A DNA stretch of 64,000 nt from Pisaster brevispinus (GCA_023634235.1 JAMKCF010000018.1:11110768-11174767); one strand, 5' to 3'. Positions 1-11,439 are shown, counted from the stretch's first letter. Translations and numbers: made by a program. The notes: a model not told the origin generated them from the sequence alone.

Positions 1-86
1 CCCAATCCACATAGTGTCGCCGGAGGGACTCGAACCCAGGACCAAGAGACGAAAGGTGAGTAAAGAGACCGCTACGCCTGTCTGTT
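1..86 (-). mobile_element. tRNA-derived SINE, family A, cut by window edge
   Basis: On the minus strand this reads as a tRNA-like head with a recognisable A-box-like stretch and a good pol III B box (GGTTCGAGTCC). The first body bases follow (CACTATGTGGATTGGG). The same B box and body junction occur in the copies at 25.6 kb and 45.1 kb, so this is the 5' part of a dispersed repeat and not a tRNA gene. The body runs out of the window at base 1. Confidence 0.7.
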
Positions 87-295
87 ACATACTACATTAC
101 TTTATTTCGTTAATGTCGCAACTGTCTTTATACAAATAATTGTAACCAGTCAAGGTTTCTGCTTGCCTAGAGAAGTGGCCTTATTCATTTGGAATCGTGT
201 TTAACACATCACTACTTTGCGCTAAAGCATTCAACATTGATCGTGAAACTACACGAAAGCCCGTGAGTGCCGTCGCTATTAAATTTTGAGGAGCA

Positions 296-476
296 GTTTT
301 AAATTTTGTATTTGTTTTTTGAGAGAGTTATTTTCAGTTGTAACAGCAGTTATTTTTATTTTCGAGAGAATGCAATTATTGTATTTAGGAGAGAATGCAT
401 TTATGAACATTTTTCAGAGAATGCAATTTAATTTTTAATTTGGAGAGCGGTTATTTTTATTTTCAAGTGCAGCTAA
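296..476. repeat. Degenerate AT-rich tandem repeat
   Basis: The motif GAGAGAATGCAATT recurs four to five times at irregular spacing of roughly 28-40 bp, separated by T-rich stretches. The copies have diverged. No coding signal is visible. Confidence 0.45.
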
Positions 477-610
477 TGTAGTCGATCACCAATGAGCCTG
501 AGGCAAGCCTTGCCTGGTTGGGGCGAGTGTGTGTTAACGAAAACGGTGCAGAAACGTCGGAGAATAGGACGACGATCCACCCATATAGGCTAGCCACTGC
601 CGAATACATA

Positions 611-730
611 CAATTTCAAGGCAAATGTGGATTGTTATTCTACTTTTAAAACATCTTTACTACCATATTAATTTCATAACAAACGCGTTTTGTAGCCCAA
701 ACTGCCCAATCCGAATGCAACGAGTCCCAC
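611..730 (-). mobile_element. MITE family G fragment
   Basis: It shares an ordered set of words with the fuller copies at 18.9, 20.0 and 62.2 kb: CAATTTCAAGGCA, then ATTCTACTTTTAAAACATC, then TTTTGTAGCCCAAACTGCCC and AATCCGAATGCAA. It lacks the paired AAAATGGCGG hairpin end seen in the copy at 19.0 kb, so it is one half of the element. Confidence 0.6.
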
Positions 731-740
731 TTAAGCAAAC

Positions 741-1690
741 CTTGAATGCAAGAACAGTCTGATCTCTAGCTAGTAGACGCATGTAATAAATCTTCTTGTT
801 GTAGAATACAGGGAATGCGACCATAATAATGGCGGCAGCGTGGTTTCTGCCCCAGTATTCCGGGTTAATATTTTAATGATTTTTTGTTCGCCATTAACCC
901 TTGAGAATGACCATCCATCAACGCTGTGCAGCCGTGGTTTCATATCACATATGATCGGGTATTATCGAAAGAGTGTCTTGAACTTTAACCGAAAATAATT
1001 GTTATTTATATGTAGATAAAAATGCAGGTGGAGCGTGGAGCTGTTTTATCCATCAACGTTGATTTACAACTCACCAACTGTTGTCCCACGCGTCAAATCC
1101 ACCAACCACGGCTGGTCAGACTTATTGTGTTTTTAAGATAACTAACAACAGTGGTCACCCGTGAAAAAAGCATTTAGCACTGAAGCATGCAAATAGCCAT
1201 TTGTCAATATCACCATCAACAGAACTTTCTAACGCGACGTAAGAGCCTGAGTTTTTCCCAAGCAAGGTTGAAAAACTATGGGAAGCCATAACTGCAAAGC
1301 AAAAACAAATACAACAGTTTGTAACAATGTTACGGTTTACGAATAATGTGTTTGTGCGGGTTTTTTATCAAAGGAAAGGTCTATTTCTATTGCAACGTTA
1401 CATCCCAAGTTTTCGCTAACCAAGCTTAGAGCCGAAAGTAATACAACCGTTTGTGACAATGTTACACAAAATATGTAAAAATAGCGTTGAATTTGTTGGA
1501 AACAAAGAATCGATCGTTGGTTCTTTGTTTTAATTTGGTCACAACACCTGCAAATATCTGTTTTGCTAATATTCGGCCGTCTATGCCAACCAGCAATTTA
1601 TTGTTTGTTTTATTGTTTGTTGTTAATTTTCTATCAACAAGGGAAAGGTCCTTCGAAGGTGAATCGGCAGCGTTTCCCCGATGTTCCCAG
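741..1690. other. Unassigned AT-rich sequence
   Basis: No exon, RNA gene or repeat could be supported here. Overlapping short reading frames lie on both strands around 1.46-1.72 kb, but they have no splice context and no recognisable protein signature. Confidence 0.5.
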
Positions 1691-1694
1691 CAAT

Positions 1695-1709
1695 GCTGCC
1701 CTCTTGTGG
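1695..1709 (-). promoter_or_regulatory. CTCF-like core motif
   Basis: The minus strand reads CCACAAGAGGGCAGC, one mismatch from the bilaterian CTCF core CCASYAGRKGGCRS. A similar motif lies at 49,939 on the opposite strand. Occupancy cannot be judged from sequence, and TE-borne motifs of this kind are common. Confidence 0.3.
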
Positions 1710-1917
1710 TCAATTAAGTTATAACGATGGCGTTATTTCAATTATCATTCATTCATTTCGATTTTTATTCACTTTGTAGCTTATCTTTCCAGATTGATAT
1801 ACGACTTGGAATAAAAACTAAACCCGAACGTTTCCCCTAGTAAAAACGTCTCCTCGTAACTAATGTATATTTTTAAATCATAATTTGGTCTATAATTACA
1901 AATTGAAATTAGTTCGA

Positions 1918-1930
1918 CCCCCCCCCCCCC
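1918..1930. repeat. Poly-C tract (C13)
   Basis: This is one of about nineteen runs of nine or more G or C in the window. Confidence 0.95.
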
Positions 1931-2082
1931 GGACATAATTAACTTAACGTTGGTCATTAATTTGTGTGAAGTCAATTTAATGCTAACCTAAAATGAAAGG
2001 TAAGTAATTGCTACATATTCTCTAAATAATTATTAAATTATTGTGTGCTGTAAAAAGTACTCATGCTAAACTCATATTGACC

Positions 2083-2162
2083 CCAGCCGTGTTGCTATTT
2101 TATAAGACCCATGGTGGAGTCAGTCCGGCAAGATTCCGGCTGAATATGACCCGGTATCAGAA
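2083..2162. mobile_element. Possible MITE family F fragment
   Basis: The words TTGACCCCA, GACCCATGG, GATTCCGG and ATGACCCGG occur in the same style as the family F elements at 22.7, 24.1, 46.3 and 61.8 kb. The match is short and partial. Confidence 0.35.
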
Positions 2163-2261
2163 ACTTTATGAATAAACATTGATCGACTGATTGATAGATT
2201 TCTTGTTTGCCATGGGGAAACTTTTCAGTGAAACACTATTTCTCAAAATGTGCCCAGAAAA

Positions 2262-2600
2262 TACCAACAGCATATGGTGGCGTGTCATTGCCGATCGGAT
2301 AATAGCACCGGACTCAAGCTCTGGTATTTCTGATCAGCAGAGTGTGGGTTCGAGTCCCAAGACACTTAACCATTTTTGCTACGTCCTTCGGATGGGACTT
2401 TAGACGTAGGTCCCATGTGCTTTGTAATGCAAGTGATAGCACCTAGTGGACTTATCGTAAAGAGAAGGGGTTTGCCCCGGTGTTCCTGGTTTGATCGGCA
2501 GCATATTGCGCCACAGTACCTTGTATTAACCCATTACATGGTGCTACGTAAAGGAAAAAGGTCACATATTTTAAAACGTAGCTCCGCATAGGCTACCTTG
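2262..2600 (+). mobile_element. tRNA-derived SINE, family C
   Basis: The tRNA-like head has an A-box-like start (TTGCCGATCGGATAATAGC) and a clear B box (GGGTTCGAGTCCC). A body with AAAGAGAAGGGGTTTGCCCCGGTGTT follows. The same head and body occur at 60.1-60.7 kb, where the head is split by another element. The tail is probably near 2,600. Confidence 0.75.
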
Positions 2601-2639
2601 CAGGATAAATACTTTAGCGCTGTTTTAACGTTTGTATTA

Positions 2640-3540
2640 AGCGCGGTATATAGATGTAAAGTATTTATTATTTATCTGTTCATATATAAATAAAACAAAA
2701 CTATACACAATATAAAATATTCTACGGTGAATATAAAAAATGACCAGTAAAGTGAGGCAATAAGGTTGATAAAATCATTACAGAAAACCCTAGGAAATAA
2801 TGTTTCTAGTTTTGCATCATGACGGACGTCAAATAACTTGACGTTGCTAATTTTACACACATGCCGTCTCCAGAAACGGGACACAAGCACACTACTAGAT
2901 GGGCATATGAATTTGTTGACCCCTGTTTTGTTCACTTAAGACTAAGCGTTAATTATTGTTCGTTTACTGGGAGGCAGTGCACTGGGATCGGTAAATCGGA
3001 TTAACCCAAACCCTGTGTAGCTGTGCGTTCGACCATAACACGACCAGGTTGAATGTTCCATTCACAGAAAAGGTAAAACTTAAATGTTACGTAATCACAG
3101 ATGGATGTTTATTCGTAACTACTTTACTGGCTTAGATCTTCCCCCATGCTCATCATGTACAGTATACACAAATACTTGAAAAACAGAAACATTCGAATCA
3201 ATGGGAAGTTGGTTTCTGAATCAAGTTATTTATTTTATCTCCTCTCAACTAACAGGTTTTTTTTCTACAACACTTAACAAAAACGTAAACTCTAAATCCA
3301 AATAAAAAACATCACATTATGTTTCACATGTACATGAGATGAAATTAAACAAAGAAGCATAGTTTGGTTGCACTTATTTCATCACTAAAATAATAGTAAG
3401 AAAAACCCAGTAGTATGAGAAAAATAATAATAATCACTGATGTAGTTTTACAAACAACTGTTTGAAACGAAAACATATCGCCCAATATAAGCAACAAAGT
3501 CCAAACAAAAAACTGAATTGCCAACAACTATTTGTCCATC
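2640..3540. other. Unassigned AT-rich sequence
   Basis: Nothing supportable is seen beyond A/T-rich stretches. No splice-bounded open segment of convincing length was found. Confidence 0.5.
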
Positions 3541-3550
3541 CATGTGTAGT

Positions 3551-3588
3551 GTTTTGAAGTTTTCTTTGGCACTAAAGAACTTCAAAGT
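3551..3588. repeat. Imperfect hairpin
   Basis: TTTGAAGTTTTCTTT is followed, after a short loop, by AAAGAACTTCAAAG, giving an imperfect stem of about 14 bp. It lies about 30 bp upstream of the TATA-like site at 3,615. Confidence 0.5.
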
Positions 3589-3611
3589 TCAAGAAAGCAA
3601 ATCGGCTGATC

Positions 3612-3645
3612 AGCTATATAAGGAACCGTAGTCCACTCTTCTTCT
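3612..3645 (+). promoter_or_regulatory. Possible TATA core promoter
   Basis: CTATATAAGG is followed about 25 bp later by a pyrimidine-rich initiator-like stretch (TCCACTCTTCTTCTC). An ATG in fair context (AAAATGG) sits at 3,714 and opens a 60-codon frame to 3,896 whose product is not recognised. The order TATA, initiator, short leader, ATG is suggestive, but TATA words are frequent in AT-rich DNA. Confidence 0.22.
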
Positions 3646-3957
3646 CTCGAATTCATAACCTGAAAGAACAAATTAAAAAGGAAAGGATAACGTTAACTTT
3701 TTCTAACCTAAAAATGGTTTGGGTATTTCAAATGTTTGGTAGTAACAATGGAATCCACACAAGATCCTCCTTTGACAAAAATGGTACGGCCCAATGGTCA
3801 CGTAGCGTCATGGAAGTAGCCAGTGGCCCTTGCATCCCAAATTTCATGTTTTTTAGGTTCAAATTTACACTACTTCAAGATCGAATTTCCCCGTAAAAAT
3901 TTCAAAACATTTTCATTGATTATCATATAAGATATGGTCAGTTTTTCAAAGACTTAC

Positions 3958-4111
3958 CTGTGATGTCAACACAGAAAATCTGTTCTTGAACTCGGAAGAT
4001 GAAAGGTCGTGTGTGCAATCCGAACACGTGTAAACCAACGGTGACCGATGGGAACTCCGTCCAAACAACAAAATATAGATCGATAATAATTGTCATTGGT
4101 CCTTTTTTCAC
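3958..4111 (-). CDS. Candidate internal exon, product unknown
   Basis: On the minus strand an acceptor (CCGTACTTTTCAAG) opens a 154-nt block without stops. It closes at a textbook donor (CACAG then GTAAGT, with GT at 3957-3956). It would enter in phase 0 and leave in phase 1. The translation is rich in V, F and I (for example VGLHVFGLHTRPFIF) and has no motif I recognise. No partner exon was found, so this may be a chance bracket. The strong donor and smooth frame are the reasons for listing it. Confidence 0.22.
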
Positions 4112-4590
4112 CTTGAAAAGTACGGTGGTTTTTTTCAACCAATCCAAACCTTTCTTACATCACAGTAAAGGTAATGGTCTCAACTATTCGATTCTGTTCG
4201 ACCCGGTGGAATCCGACACTCCAATAAGAATCGGCACTCAAATGAGTAGTTCTGATGGAGTGAAAACTGCGCGCTGCCACAGGAAAACCGGCACAAATTA
4301 AGTATTTCAATCGCAAAAGTACGGTGGTTTTTTAAATAACAATATTTTAAAAATACCACCATTAGCTTGACCATGAAATATACTTTTTAAAACCGTTCGA
4401 CCCCGTACAATCACCCGCGAGGTTAAAAAGTTATGAGCAAAAAAGAGGGAAAAACCTGGTTTTTTCGCATCGTTTGTTATCAGAAAACGCGTGCAGCAGG
4501 GGAAACGAGCTTAAGTGAACACAACAAATTCATATGTGTTTATACTATCGGCTATTTTCAAAATTACTACCACTTGACACTATTTATTGG

Positions 4591-4862
4591 TACTACCATA
4601 GAGCAAGTACCGACCACCATAGAAACTAATTGCCCATTACCATAGGTACTACCAACGAGCATGTACCGTGGACCACCTTGAAACTATAAGTTGCCCATTT
4701 CTATACCATAAAGCAAGTAAAGTGGACCACCGTAAAAACATATCCATTTTCAAAGGTACTACCATACAGCAAGTGATCACCATCGAAAACTCATTGTCCA
4801 TTTCCATAGATACCACCATCGACCAACTATGTTTATTGTAGATTGTTCGTTTCCATAGCATG
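4591..4862. repeat. Degenerate ~55-bp minisatellite, five units
   Basis: Each unit starts near ACCATAGAGCAAGT, continues with a GACCACC block and then a TTGCCCATTTCCATA block. Units begin at about 4595, 4650, 4704, 4760 and 4814. The minus-strand translation is correspondingly repetitive and should not be read as protein. Confidence 0.7.
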
Positions 4863-5330
4863 GTAGAAGCACTGCGTCTATTAATCGAAATTGGCAAAAT
4901 GACAGCTTGTACTCGTACAAACACCTCAGTGTCTAGAGACCATTTCACTACCTCCATTTCGAACCGCGTTGAAACCTACCCAGGTCCTCTCCGGTTCAGC
5001 CTCGCTTCTTTTCGACACGGATCAGAGATAAGCAACATTCACACTGGTCTTTACGTGAACCGGCTAATGCGTGAACCGTATATAACGAAAAATGCAATTT
5101 CGATCCGGATTGAGATTTTCAACACTGGAACATCTTGTATAATGTTAAGCAGTGGGTATGGGTTTTTTTATGGATCTGTGGGTGTACAGACCCATTATAG
5201 TGTCAAAGATAAACGATCATGCGTTGGAACACTGTCACCATACAAATCCATCTTCACCATGCTTCTAGCATCAACGCTAGACTTTACACTTTATGTATCG
5301 CTCCCCATAGTGTGGCTGTCTGGTTAACTA
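4860..5330 (+). other. Long open frame of doubtful coding status
   Basis: A 155-codon frame runs from 4,860 to 5,327 immediately after the minisatellite. It is the longest plus-strand frame in the window that is not simple repeat. It shows no recognisable domain, no signal peptide pattern and no splice support. By my rough estimate a few frames this long are expected by chance in 64 kb. Confidence 0.12.
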
Positions 5331-5640
5331 TGCATCAACACGAAATATCACACTTCATCGGCGACAACAATGATATTATTCCATATCTGCGAAATTAATA
5401 CTGCATCTATCGGGGCATTGTATGCACCAGCGATCATTGACAGATAGCCTTGGAGGGGTTCGATGGATAAGTTGTGTAGGAGGTTGACATAGATACTAAA
5501 ATAAAACATTTATACGGGAAAATAGGTTTTTAAAGAGGATCGACATCATCCCTTCAATTTGTAACTTCCTGTTAGTAAAAGTTGTCTCTTCCCTTATGTA
5601 TCCGTGGAAACATGACTAAATCGTAGACAAAAAACGACCC

Positions 5641-5693
5641 CAAAACAAAACAAAACAAAACAACACAAAAACAAAACAAAACAACAACAACAA
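5641..5693. repeat. AAAAC-type microsatellite
   Basis: Repeated CAAAA units drift into CAA units and lead directly into the CAG array. Confidence 0.9.
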
Positions 5694-5742
5694 CAGCAGC
5701 AGCAGCAGCAGCAGCAGCAACATCAGCAACAGCAGAAGCGGT

Positions 5743-5785
<43 letters not shown>

Positions 5786-5805
5786 TCAGCAACAGCAGAA
5801 GCGGT

Positions 5806-5863
<58 letters not shown>
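5694..5863. repeat. CAG array with 63-bp higher-order unit
   Basis: Pure CAG runs are broken twice by an identical 27-bp linker (CAACATCAGCAACAGCAG then AAGCGGTAG) at 5,718-5,744 and 5,781-5,807, so the array duplicated as a 63-bp unit. The minus strand gives poly-Ala or poly-Leu depending on frame. Flanking microsatellite and MITE sequence argues against a coding role. Confidence 0.95.
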
Positions 5864-5864
<1 letters not shown>

Positions 5865-5870
5865 ACAACA

Positions 5871-6072
5871 ACCAGGTCCCAGGGAGCATGACCCATTTCT
5901 GTGTAAGGTTGACTTGGACTGGTTAAATAAGGGATTTAAACTAGAGTTCTGCGCAAGTTTGACACTTTTCTGGGTCATTTAGACGCAGAGTTCAGGCCTT
6001 CGTGACCAAGAAGGTCTGACCACACAGGACCCGGAATCCAGGTTAATTCTGACCTGAGGATTTTTAGAGTGC
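5871..6072. mobile_element. Palindromic MITE family F
   Basis: It carries the family word set (GACCCATTT, ACCCGGAATCCAGGTTAATTC, TGACCTG) and ends in TTTTTAGAGTG, the reverse complement of the CACTCTAAAAA start seen at 46.3 and 61.8 kb. The left terminus has been replaced by or fused to the CAG array. Confidence 0.65.
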
Positions 6073-6266
6073 AGATTATGTTCAAACTTAACTGACAAAC
6101 TATTTGTTTCTCAAATAAAAACAGCAATTAACCAATACAAATCGAAAATTTCACTCCCAATATATCGATTTTACTTGCTCACAAAATCAGAGTTAAGAGA
6201 CTGAAATAGTTTGCGAGAATTAAAGGTAAATTAAAATCAGCGCAAACCAGGGAAGTTAAAGCTGGA

Positions 6267-6284
6267 CCCCCCCCCCAAAAAAAA
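6267..6284. repeat. C10-A8 homopolymer junction
   Basis: A run of ten C is followed directly by eight A. The same C-then-A junction occurs at 18,010, 28,245, 32,033 and 62,618. Confidence 0.95.
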
Positions 6285-6396
6285 GTAATAATAATAAACA
6301 GTATAATTAAATAACAAATAAATACATAGATACATAAATAATTGAAAAACCCCATAAATGCTCTACATAATTAAAGTCTAAAACAATAAAATTAAC

Positions 6397-6398
<2 letters not shown>

Positions 6399-6427
<29 letters not shown>

Positions 6428-6438
6428 CATAATCATAA
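6399..6438. repeat. (AAT)n microsatellite
   Basis: About thirteen tandem AAT units, continuing into degenerate AATCAT units. Confidence 0.95.
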
Positions 6439-6540
6439 TGAATAAAAATGTATTAAATTTTTTTGTAAACATTAACATCCACTTATCTGATGTCACCTTA
6501 ATGTCACCTTGTCTGTCCAACGCATCTGCCAGACACACTT

Positions 6541-7480
6541 AACATGGCGCAGTTGGTAAACTTTGCTACCCGTGACAGCTTTTTATCTAAAAGGGAGAGT
6601 CACCAAAACCAAGAACCTTAAAATTCTCACTACTCCATATTGGTATATCGGTAGGCCATTACTTGAGTATGCAGCACCTGTATGGCGCCTGGGGGGGGGG
6701 GGGGGGTGGCATTAATCAACTCACAATACAGTGTTAGAAAGAGTAGCGAGGCGTTTTACTCGCTTTGTCTAGATCTAAGAGCCCTTTATAGAATTCTGAG
6801 AATGAGGTGTGGTATCCAGACCGATGTATTCAATTAGTGCTCCATTGTTAACCAACAGAATCCATCTTGCCATTTCAATTGTTGTAAATGCTTATTTGAC
6901 TTGCCAATTTATAGTTGTTGGTGTATAACCCTCGACACTGCGATGGTGAAAGACGAGAACAAATGCTGCGCAATTACTCTATTTCTTATCTCAAGCTGTG
7001 GGAGGCTATCCCCTCTGAAGTAAAATATGCTGTCGTTTTTAGCCTTCATTCATTCACCAAGCTACTTAGAAATCATCTTTTGGTGCAGGGTTCTGGGGTT
7101 TCCATGACAGAAATTAAATGAGGGGCTGAAAATAGCTTGTTTTTATCCTTTCCTTCTTCTGTAACATTGTTTTTTTTTTACTCCTTTGCTTTTTAGCGGT
7201 AAAAAACAATTCATATTCTTTTAAGAGTCATCTGTTTAATGTTATTAAAATAAACATCCTTTTGTGATGTGGCTGTTAGATTGTTATCTATATTGGTATT
7301 TGTAAAACAACTAGATAAAATTTAGTTTACCTTTTCGTAACCATTCAGGCATGCCATTGTCCTGACTTTGGAATGTAATGTGTAATTTTGTCTCTTGTCT
7401 TTTATTTTTAATGTATATTTTCATGATGTTATTGTGATGTTTTTACCCTGTGAAATTAATGAATGAAATGAAATATAAGC
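6541..7480 (+). mobile_element. Decayed non-LTR retrotransposon (LINE) 3' end
   Basis: The plus strand encodes a thumb-region signature of non-LTR reverse transcriptases near 6,650 (RPLLEYAAPVWRLG). After a G16 run come LERVARRFTRFV near 6,735 and LRALYRILRMRCGIQ near 6,780. A typical C-terminal block (ISYLKLWEAIPSEVK, then SFTKLLRNHLL) lies at about 6,980-7,085. Frames shift between these blocks, and the G run has expanded inside the WRLG codons. A 3' untranslated stretch ends in a GAATGAAATGAAAT tail near 7,475. The order of motifs matches the C terminus of CR1/jockey-type proteins. Clade placement is uncertain. Confidence 0.75.
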
Positions 7481-8370
7481 GATGTATTATGGAGGTTTCA
7501 CTTGTACCACAAGCCAGTTATGCTTCCCTTGAATTTACCAGCGTGCTTTGCAGGCACCGTGTGATTAAATCCATCGGTCTACAGTCCCAAGAGACCCACC
7601 GGTCACTTTACATCGTGATTTCTGTGAATTATGCGCAATAGCAATCACGAAGTCTGGATATTGTCATACCTCAATGTCTTACATACATAAACTGACGTCA
7701 CTATTGTCCCTGCAGCCTCGGTATGGTTACATTGACTTTGTGGTGAGACATAATGGCTGAAGCCTCTACGCTGTTTGTACATGTGTGGACCGTACATCAA
7801 CTGGGTATGATGTTAGCTGTGAACGGATCACCGACCGCAGATCCGTGTGTGTATTTTAATGTAGTGTAACCACTACGTGATACAAGTCACTGTATGAGGA
7901 TACAGTGGGTGATGATTCGCCCACATGTGCCGACTGCACAGACGGAGCGTCACGTGTGAAACAATTCCCACCATTGGCATGGATTATACAGCGATACCCT
8001 TTGAGCGATTTAATCAAAACCTTAGCACTCATTCAAGCCCATTTCTCCATGCTTCAGTTGAAGCTGGTTAGTCACATTTTAACCATCAGCTGGTGAAGGT
8101 ACTGATATGCACGGCTGTGGGATGTGTTCTTGGATCAGGCAGTCTGAACTTTCCCGTGTGTTCGTGAAAGTCAACATCTGCAGCTGTACTGGATGAAAAT
8201 AGGTCTCGCAACCACCGGATCGTATCCAGGTACATTCTGTATACATCTTATGTCGTCACGTCGTACAGCTACTCAATGCTAGCCGGGAGAACATTTGCCT
8301 GCGGACTTTGCGTTTTTGTATACACTGATGAATTTCACGTCGTCTGCATTATTTTTTTGAGGTAAGCATC
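7481..8370. other. Unassigned sequence
   Basis: Moderate GC and no repeat family matched. An open stretch runs from about 8,274 to a possible donor GAG/GTAAGC at 8,361, but its acceptor is weak. No function is assigned. Confidence 0.45.
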
Positions 8371-8378
8371 TGAGACTA

Positions 8379-8394
8379 CCCCCCCCCCCCCCCC
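8379..8394. repeat. Poly-C tract (C16)
   Basis: Sixteen consecutive C, one of the longest G/C homopolymers in the window. Confidence 0.95.
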
Positions 8395-8939
8395 TCAGAC
8401 CGTTCTACTGCAATATCGAGACCATTTCCCCCTCGTTTATCAGGTAGTGTGTCCGCTCGAGTTTCGTTGATAAGTGGATAAGGCATCTTGGGTTCCTAGC
8501 GCGTCACGAGAGAGAACTCCTGCCGTCTGTAATCACGCGAACACCCATGGATCTCATCAGCAAAATTGTCTTCTAGTCTGTTAGCTCCATCACACACCAA
8601 ACTCTCTCGACGCGTAATATAAACTCAGTTGCAGTCATAATAATAATCACCATATTCTATACGCTGGTCTTCAGCTTTCGAGTTTATTTATCTCTGCTAT
8701 AAATACTCTCAGTAGAGTCTTCTCTTAGCCTGATGGTGAAAAGGGGACACTGTTGGCAGGACTTGATCGTATAGTATAGTCTTACGCGTGAAACATATCG
8801 GTCACGTAACCATCATAGCTGAATCTCATCAATATTTTCCCGTCTCTTGCAAAGTCACAGACCTGTCACCACCTACCTTTTCTTCTCAGCACGTTGCAGC
8901 CTCTTAAAGGATATCAATACGAACAACAATTTTGCGGTA

Positions 8940-10030
8940 AGTAAACAACAATCTTCTGAACATTTCTTGCGTATTAAAAAAAGAAAGAAATATAGGCCTA
9001 CATGTTTTCTTTTTTTTTCTGGACTGTATGCTATATGGCAATCTCTGCTGTGAAACCACCGTGAAATCTCAGTGAAGTGCAGGTTTTGGCTGAAATTCAA
9101 GGAATTATTATACGATGTTATAAGGGTACTGCAATTACCTTAAACCACTATGAAAAAAGAGTTTGTAAAACATTTAATCTCGATGAAATTCACCCAGGGA
9201 ATGCTCTCCATTCAAGCCCAGACTGCTTGAATTGGTGAATAGTTCTTTAGAAAGTAATTTCCATATCCCCCACTCCATGGGGGTTATTATAATAGGCTGT
9301 AGGCCTACTCCAAATGTAAACATTGGGTCTATGCCCATTGAACGGTACACTGCTGACCTGATGGAACAAGGTGAAACCAAAAGGAAGACCAATAAACCAT
9401 ATCAGGTCGACTTCCCCCCCATTAAACAGTAATCTAGCCGGCTGCGGTCACACCAAGAACGCCTTGAAATCTTGTTGAATACTTCTTAATACACACGTAC
9501 ACCCAATATAACCTTGGACTGTTTTCAGCAGTACACAAGCACAGTGAAAACACCATTGGCAAATTAACAACTGCAAAAGTTTAACACAATTATGCATGTA
9601 AAATTTATGAGAAGTTTTGGGTCTGGCGTTTTGTTGTGAGTTGCTGGGGCCGTCTTTGATGGCTTTTGACGGTCTTCCTTTGTCATGGCTCAGTAGACAC
9701 AAGGAGCTTAATCTTCGTTAACAATCGTTAACGAACAATAGGAAGACCTACCTACTTTATAAGTTAAAAACCTTTTTGAGGTGAAGGCCCCAGCTATAAT
9801 GATGTGAATGAAATTTCCGTTGCGTAACTATTGAACGATATTTAAGCCAATATTTGGGGCATGTTTTCCCCCGACAACATACTTGGTTGTCATCTTGCCA
9901 CAGAAGTTATGAATAAAATATCATTTTCACGATCCACCTGAAAACTTTCGGATGCAAAATTAATCATGTTGTGATATACTGCTATTTATAATAAATGCAT
10001 TTTCTCTCGCAAATACCATCGGCACATTCT
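8940..10030. other. Unassigned sequence
   Basis: Both strands carry short open frames around 9,170-9,430 and 9,450-9,700, without splice context or recognisable motif. No repeat family seen elsewhere in the window is present. Confidence 0.45.
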
Positions 10031-10038
10031 TCTTCTTG

Positions 10039-10063
10039 TTTTTTTTTTTTTGGGGGGGGGGGG
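10039..10063. repeat. T13-G12 homopolymer junction
   Basis: Thirteen T run directly into twelve G, which is the C-then-A junction read from the other strand. Confidence 0.95.
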
Positions 10064-10926
10064 TGAGGAGGTGTACAGCTGTTGCAGTGCCAGTTAAAAA
10101 AAGTATTTTGTTTATTTTTGAAACCTAGATTTGCAGCGCATATTTTTTTTTAAGTGACCTGTTGTAAGTATTAATTTACAAGACTTCTGTTTTCTGACAA
10201 GTTTCAAAATAGAGAGGTCATTTCGTATGAAATGAAGGATGTCCACTATCCACATGCCCACTAGAGTCTAGACTGTTTCCGTGAGGTCATTTATGTCTCA
10301 TTGACATCTAGACAATTTTGACCTTATTGTGATGAAATAGTTTGAAATTAATTTACTTAGTTGTCGAAGACAATTAAGAACTATAAAGAAGATTATACAA
10401 ACGTTATAAACCCGATTTCTGTAAGGGCCATTTGTCACAAAATTACTAGAATTTGTTATTTGTTAAAACTTAGTTTAAATAAATTATCTGAACGCATTCG
10501 TAACAATATTTAACACATGTCTGAACCGGTTTCTCCGCAGTAATTATTACTCTCTAGGCTTTCCAGTACCACTTACCAGACTATAGTTGAAACTTGACCC
10601 TTGACCCCGTGAGTGCATCAAGCAACCTTTTCATTCATTTGACAAACTATGCAGGACGAAGTTTCTATTAGTAAAAAAGTCAATGTAGTGTGCACTTTGA
10701 GGATAAAATTGATACGTTGTTCACCAACTACAATGGGCTTTCTGGTTAATTCATTGATAGTATAATTATAGGATATAATGGAATTTAATACCCATGTGGG
10801 CTCATGTTGTACTTTTAGGTTTCTTGTTGTGTTGAATGAACACATTGACGCACTTAACAAAGAACATGCCGTAGGGATTGTCTGAATTACCGTGGGTTAA
10901 TTATTGGTTGCTAATGGGTAATTTAA

Positions 10927-11312
10927 AGGTAGGTTACACTTTTGGTAATTGTCAAAGACCAGTAGCCTCACTTGGTGTATCCCACCATGTGCATGAAATA
11001 ACAATCCTATGAAAATTTGGGCCCAATTGCTCGTCAAAGTTGCAAGAAAATAGTGTAGAAAACCCCCAAACACCCTTGTTGCATATTAACGGCCTTGAGA
11101 TGCCTGAGAAAGGCCTCATGCCTGAAGCCTTCCAAAATTTCAAATTGTTGGTTGAACAATTACCTCTTTCTCTAAAACTACACGACTTCAAAGGGTGTCG
11201 TTTCTCACAAGGTTTTATAATATCAACCAGCTCTTCAGTGGTCCTTACAAAGTAAGTTTTTTATGGTATTTAACTTGTGGAATAATTATCAAAAGTTACA
11301 CTCTGCCAGGTA
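10927..11312 (-). mobile_element. MITE family D
   Basis: It opens with TTTTGGTAATTGTCAAAGAC and CCTCACTTGGTGTATCCC. The middle has a GCCTGAGAAAGGC palindrome, then CTTTCTCTAAAACTACACGA. It closes with CTTACAAAGTAAGTTTTTTA and an AATTATCAAAAGTTACACTC end that inverts the start. Five more copies lie at 15.8, 19.5, 21.1, 26.9-27.6 and 57.3 kb. It has no coding capacity. Confidence 0.85.
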
Positions 11313-11403
11313 CCCTGTCCAGTTGTGGGAGTTGCATTGTAGTAGTTTGTGATGTGTGTAAACATACACTACAGAGACTGAGTAATTTTCTTCCCAAGAA
11401 ATA

Positions 11404-11437
11404 AATAGTAAATATATAAATAAATAAATAAATAAAC
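11404..11437. repeat. (AAAT)n microsatellite
   Basis: Tandem AAAT units of varying purity. Confidence 0.9.
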
Positions 11438-11439
11438 GG

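Noticed and set aside
5572..5978. Minus-strand frames of 105 and 120 codons with long poly-Ala or poly-Leu runs
   Set aside because: They are translations of the CAG array plus flanking microsatellite and MITE sequence, with no splice or start context.
8890..8936. 47-nt block with a strong acceptor (TTTTCTTCTCAG) and donor (GTAAGT)
   Set aside because: Open in two frames but very short and isolated. Given the number of GT-AG pairs expected in 64 kb, I did not call it an exon.
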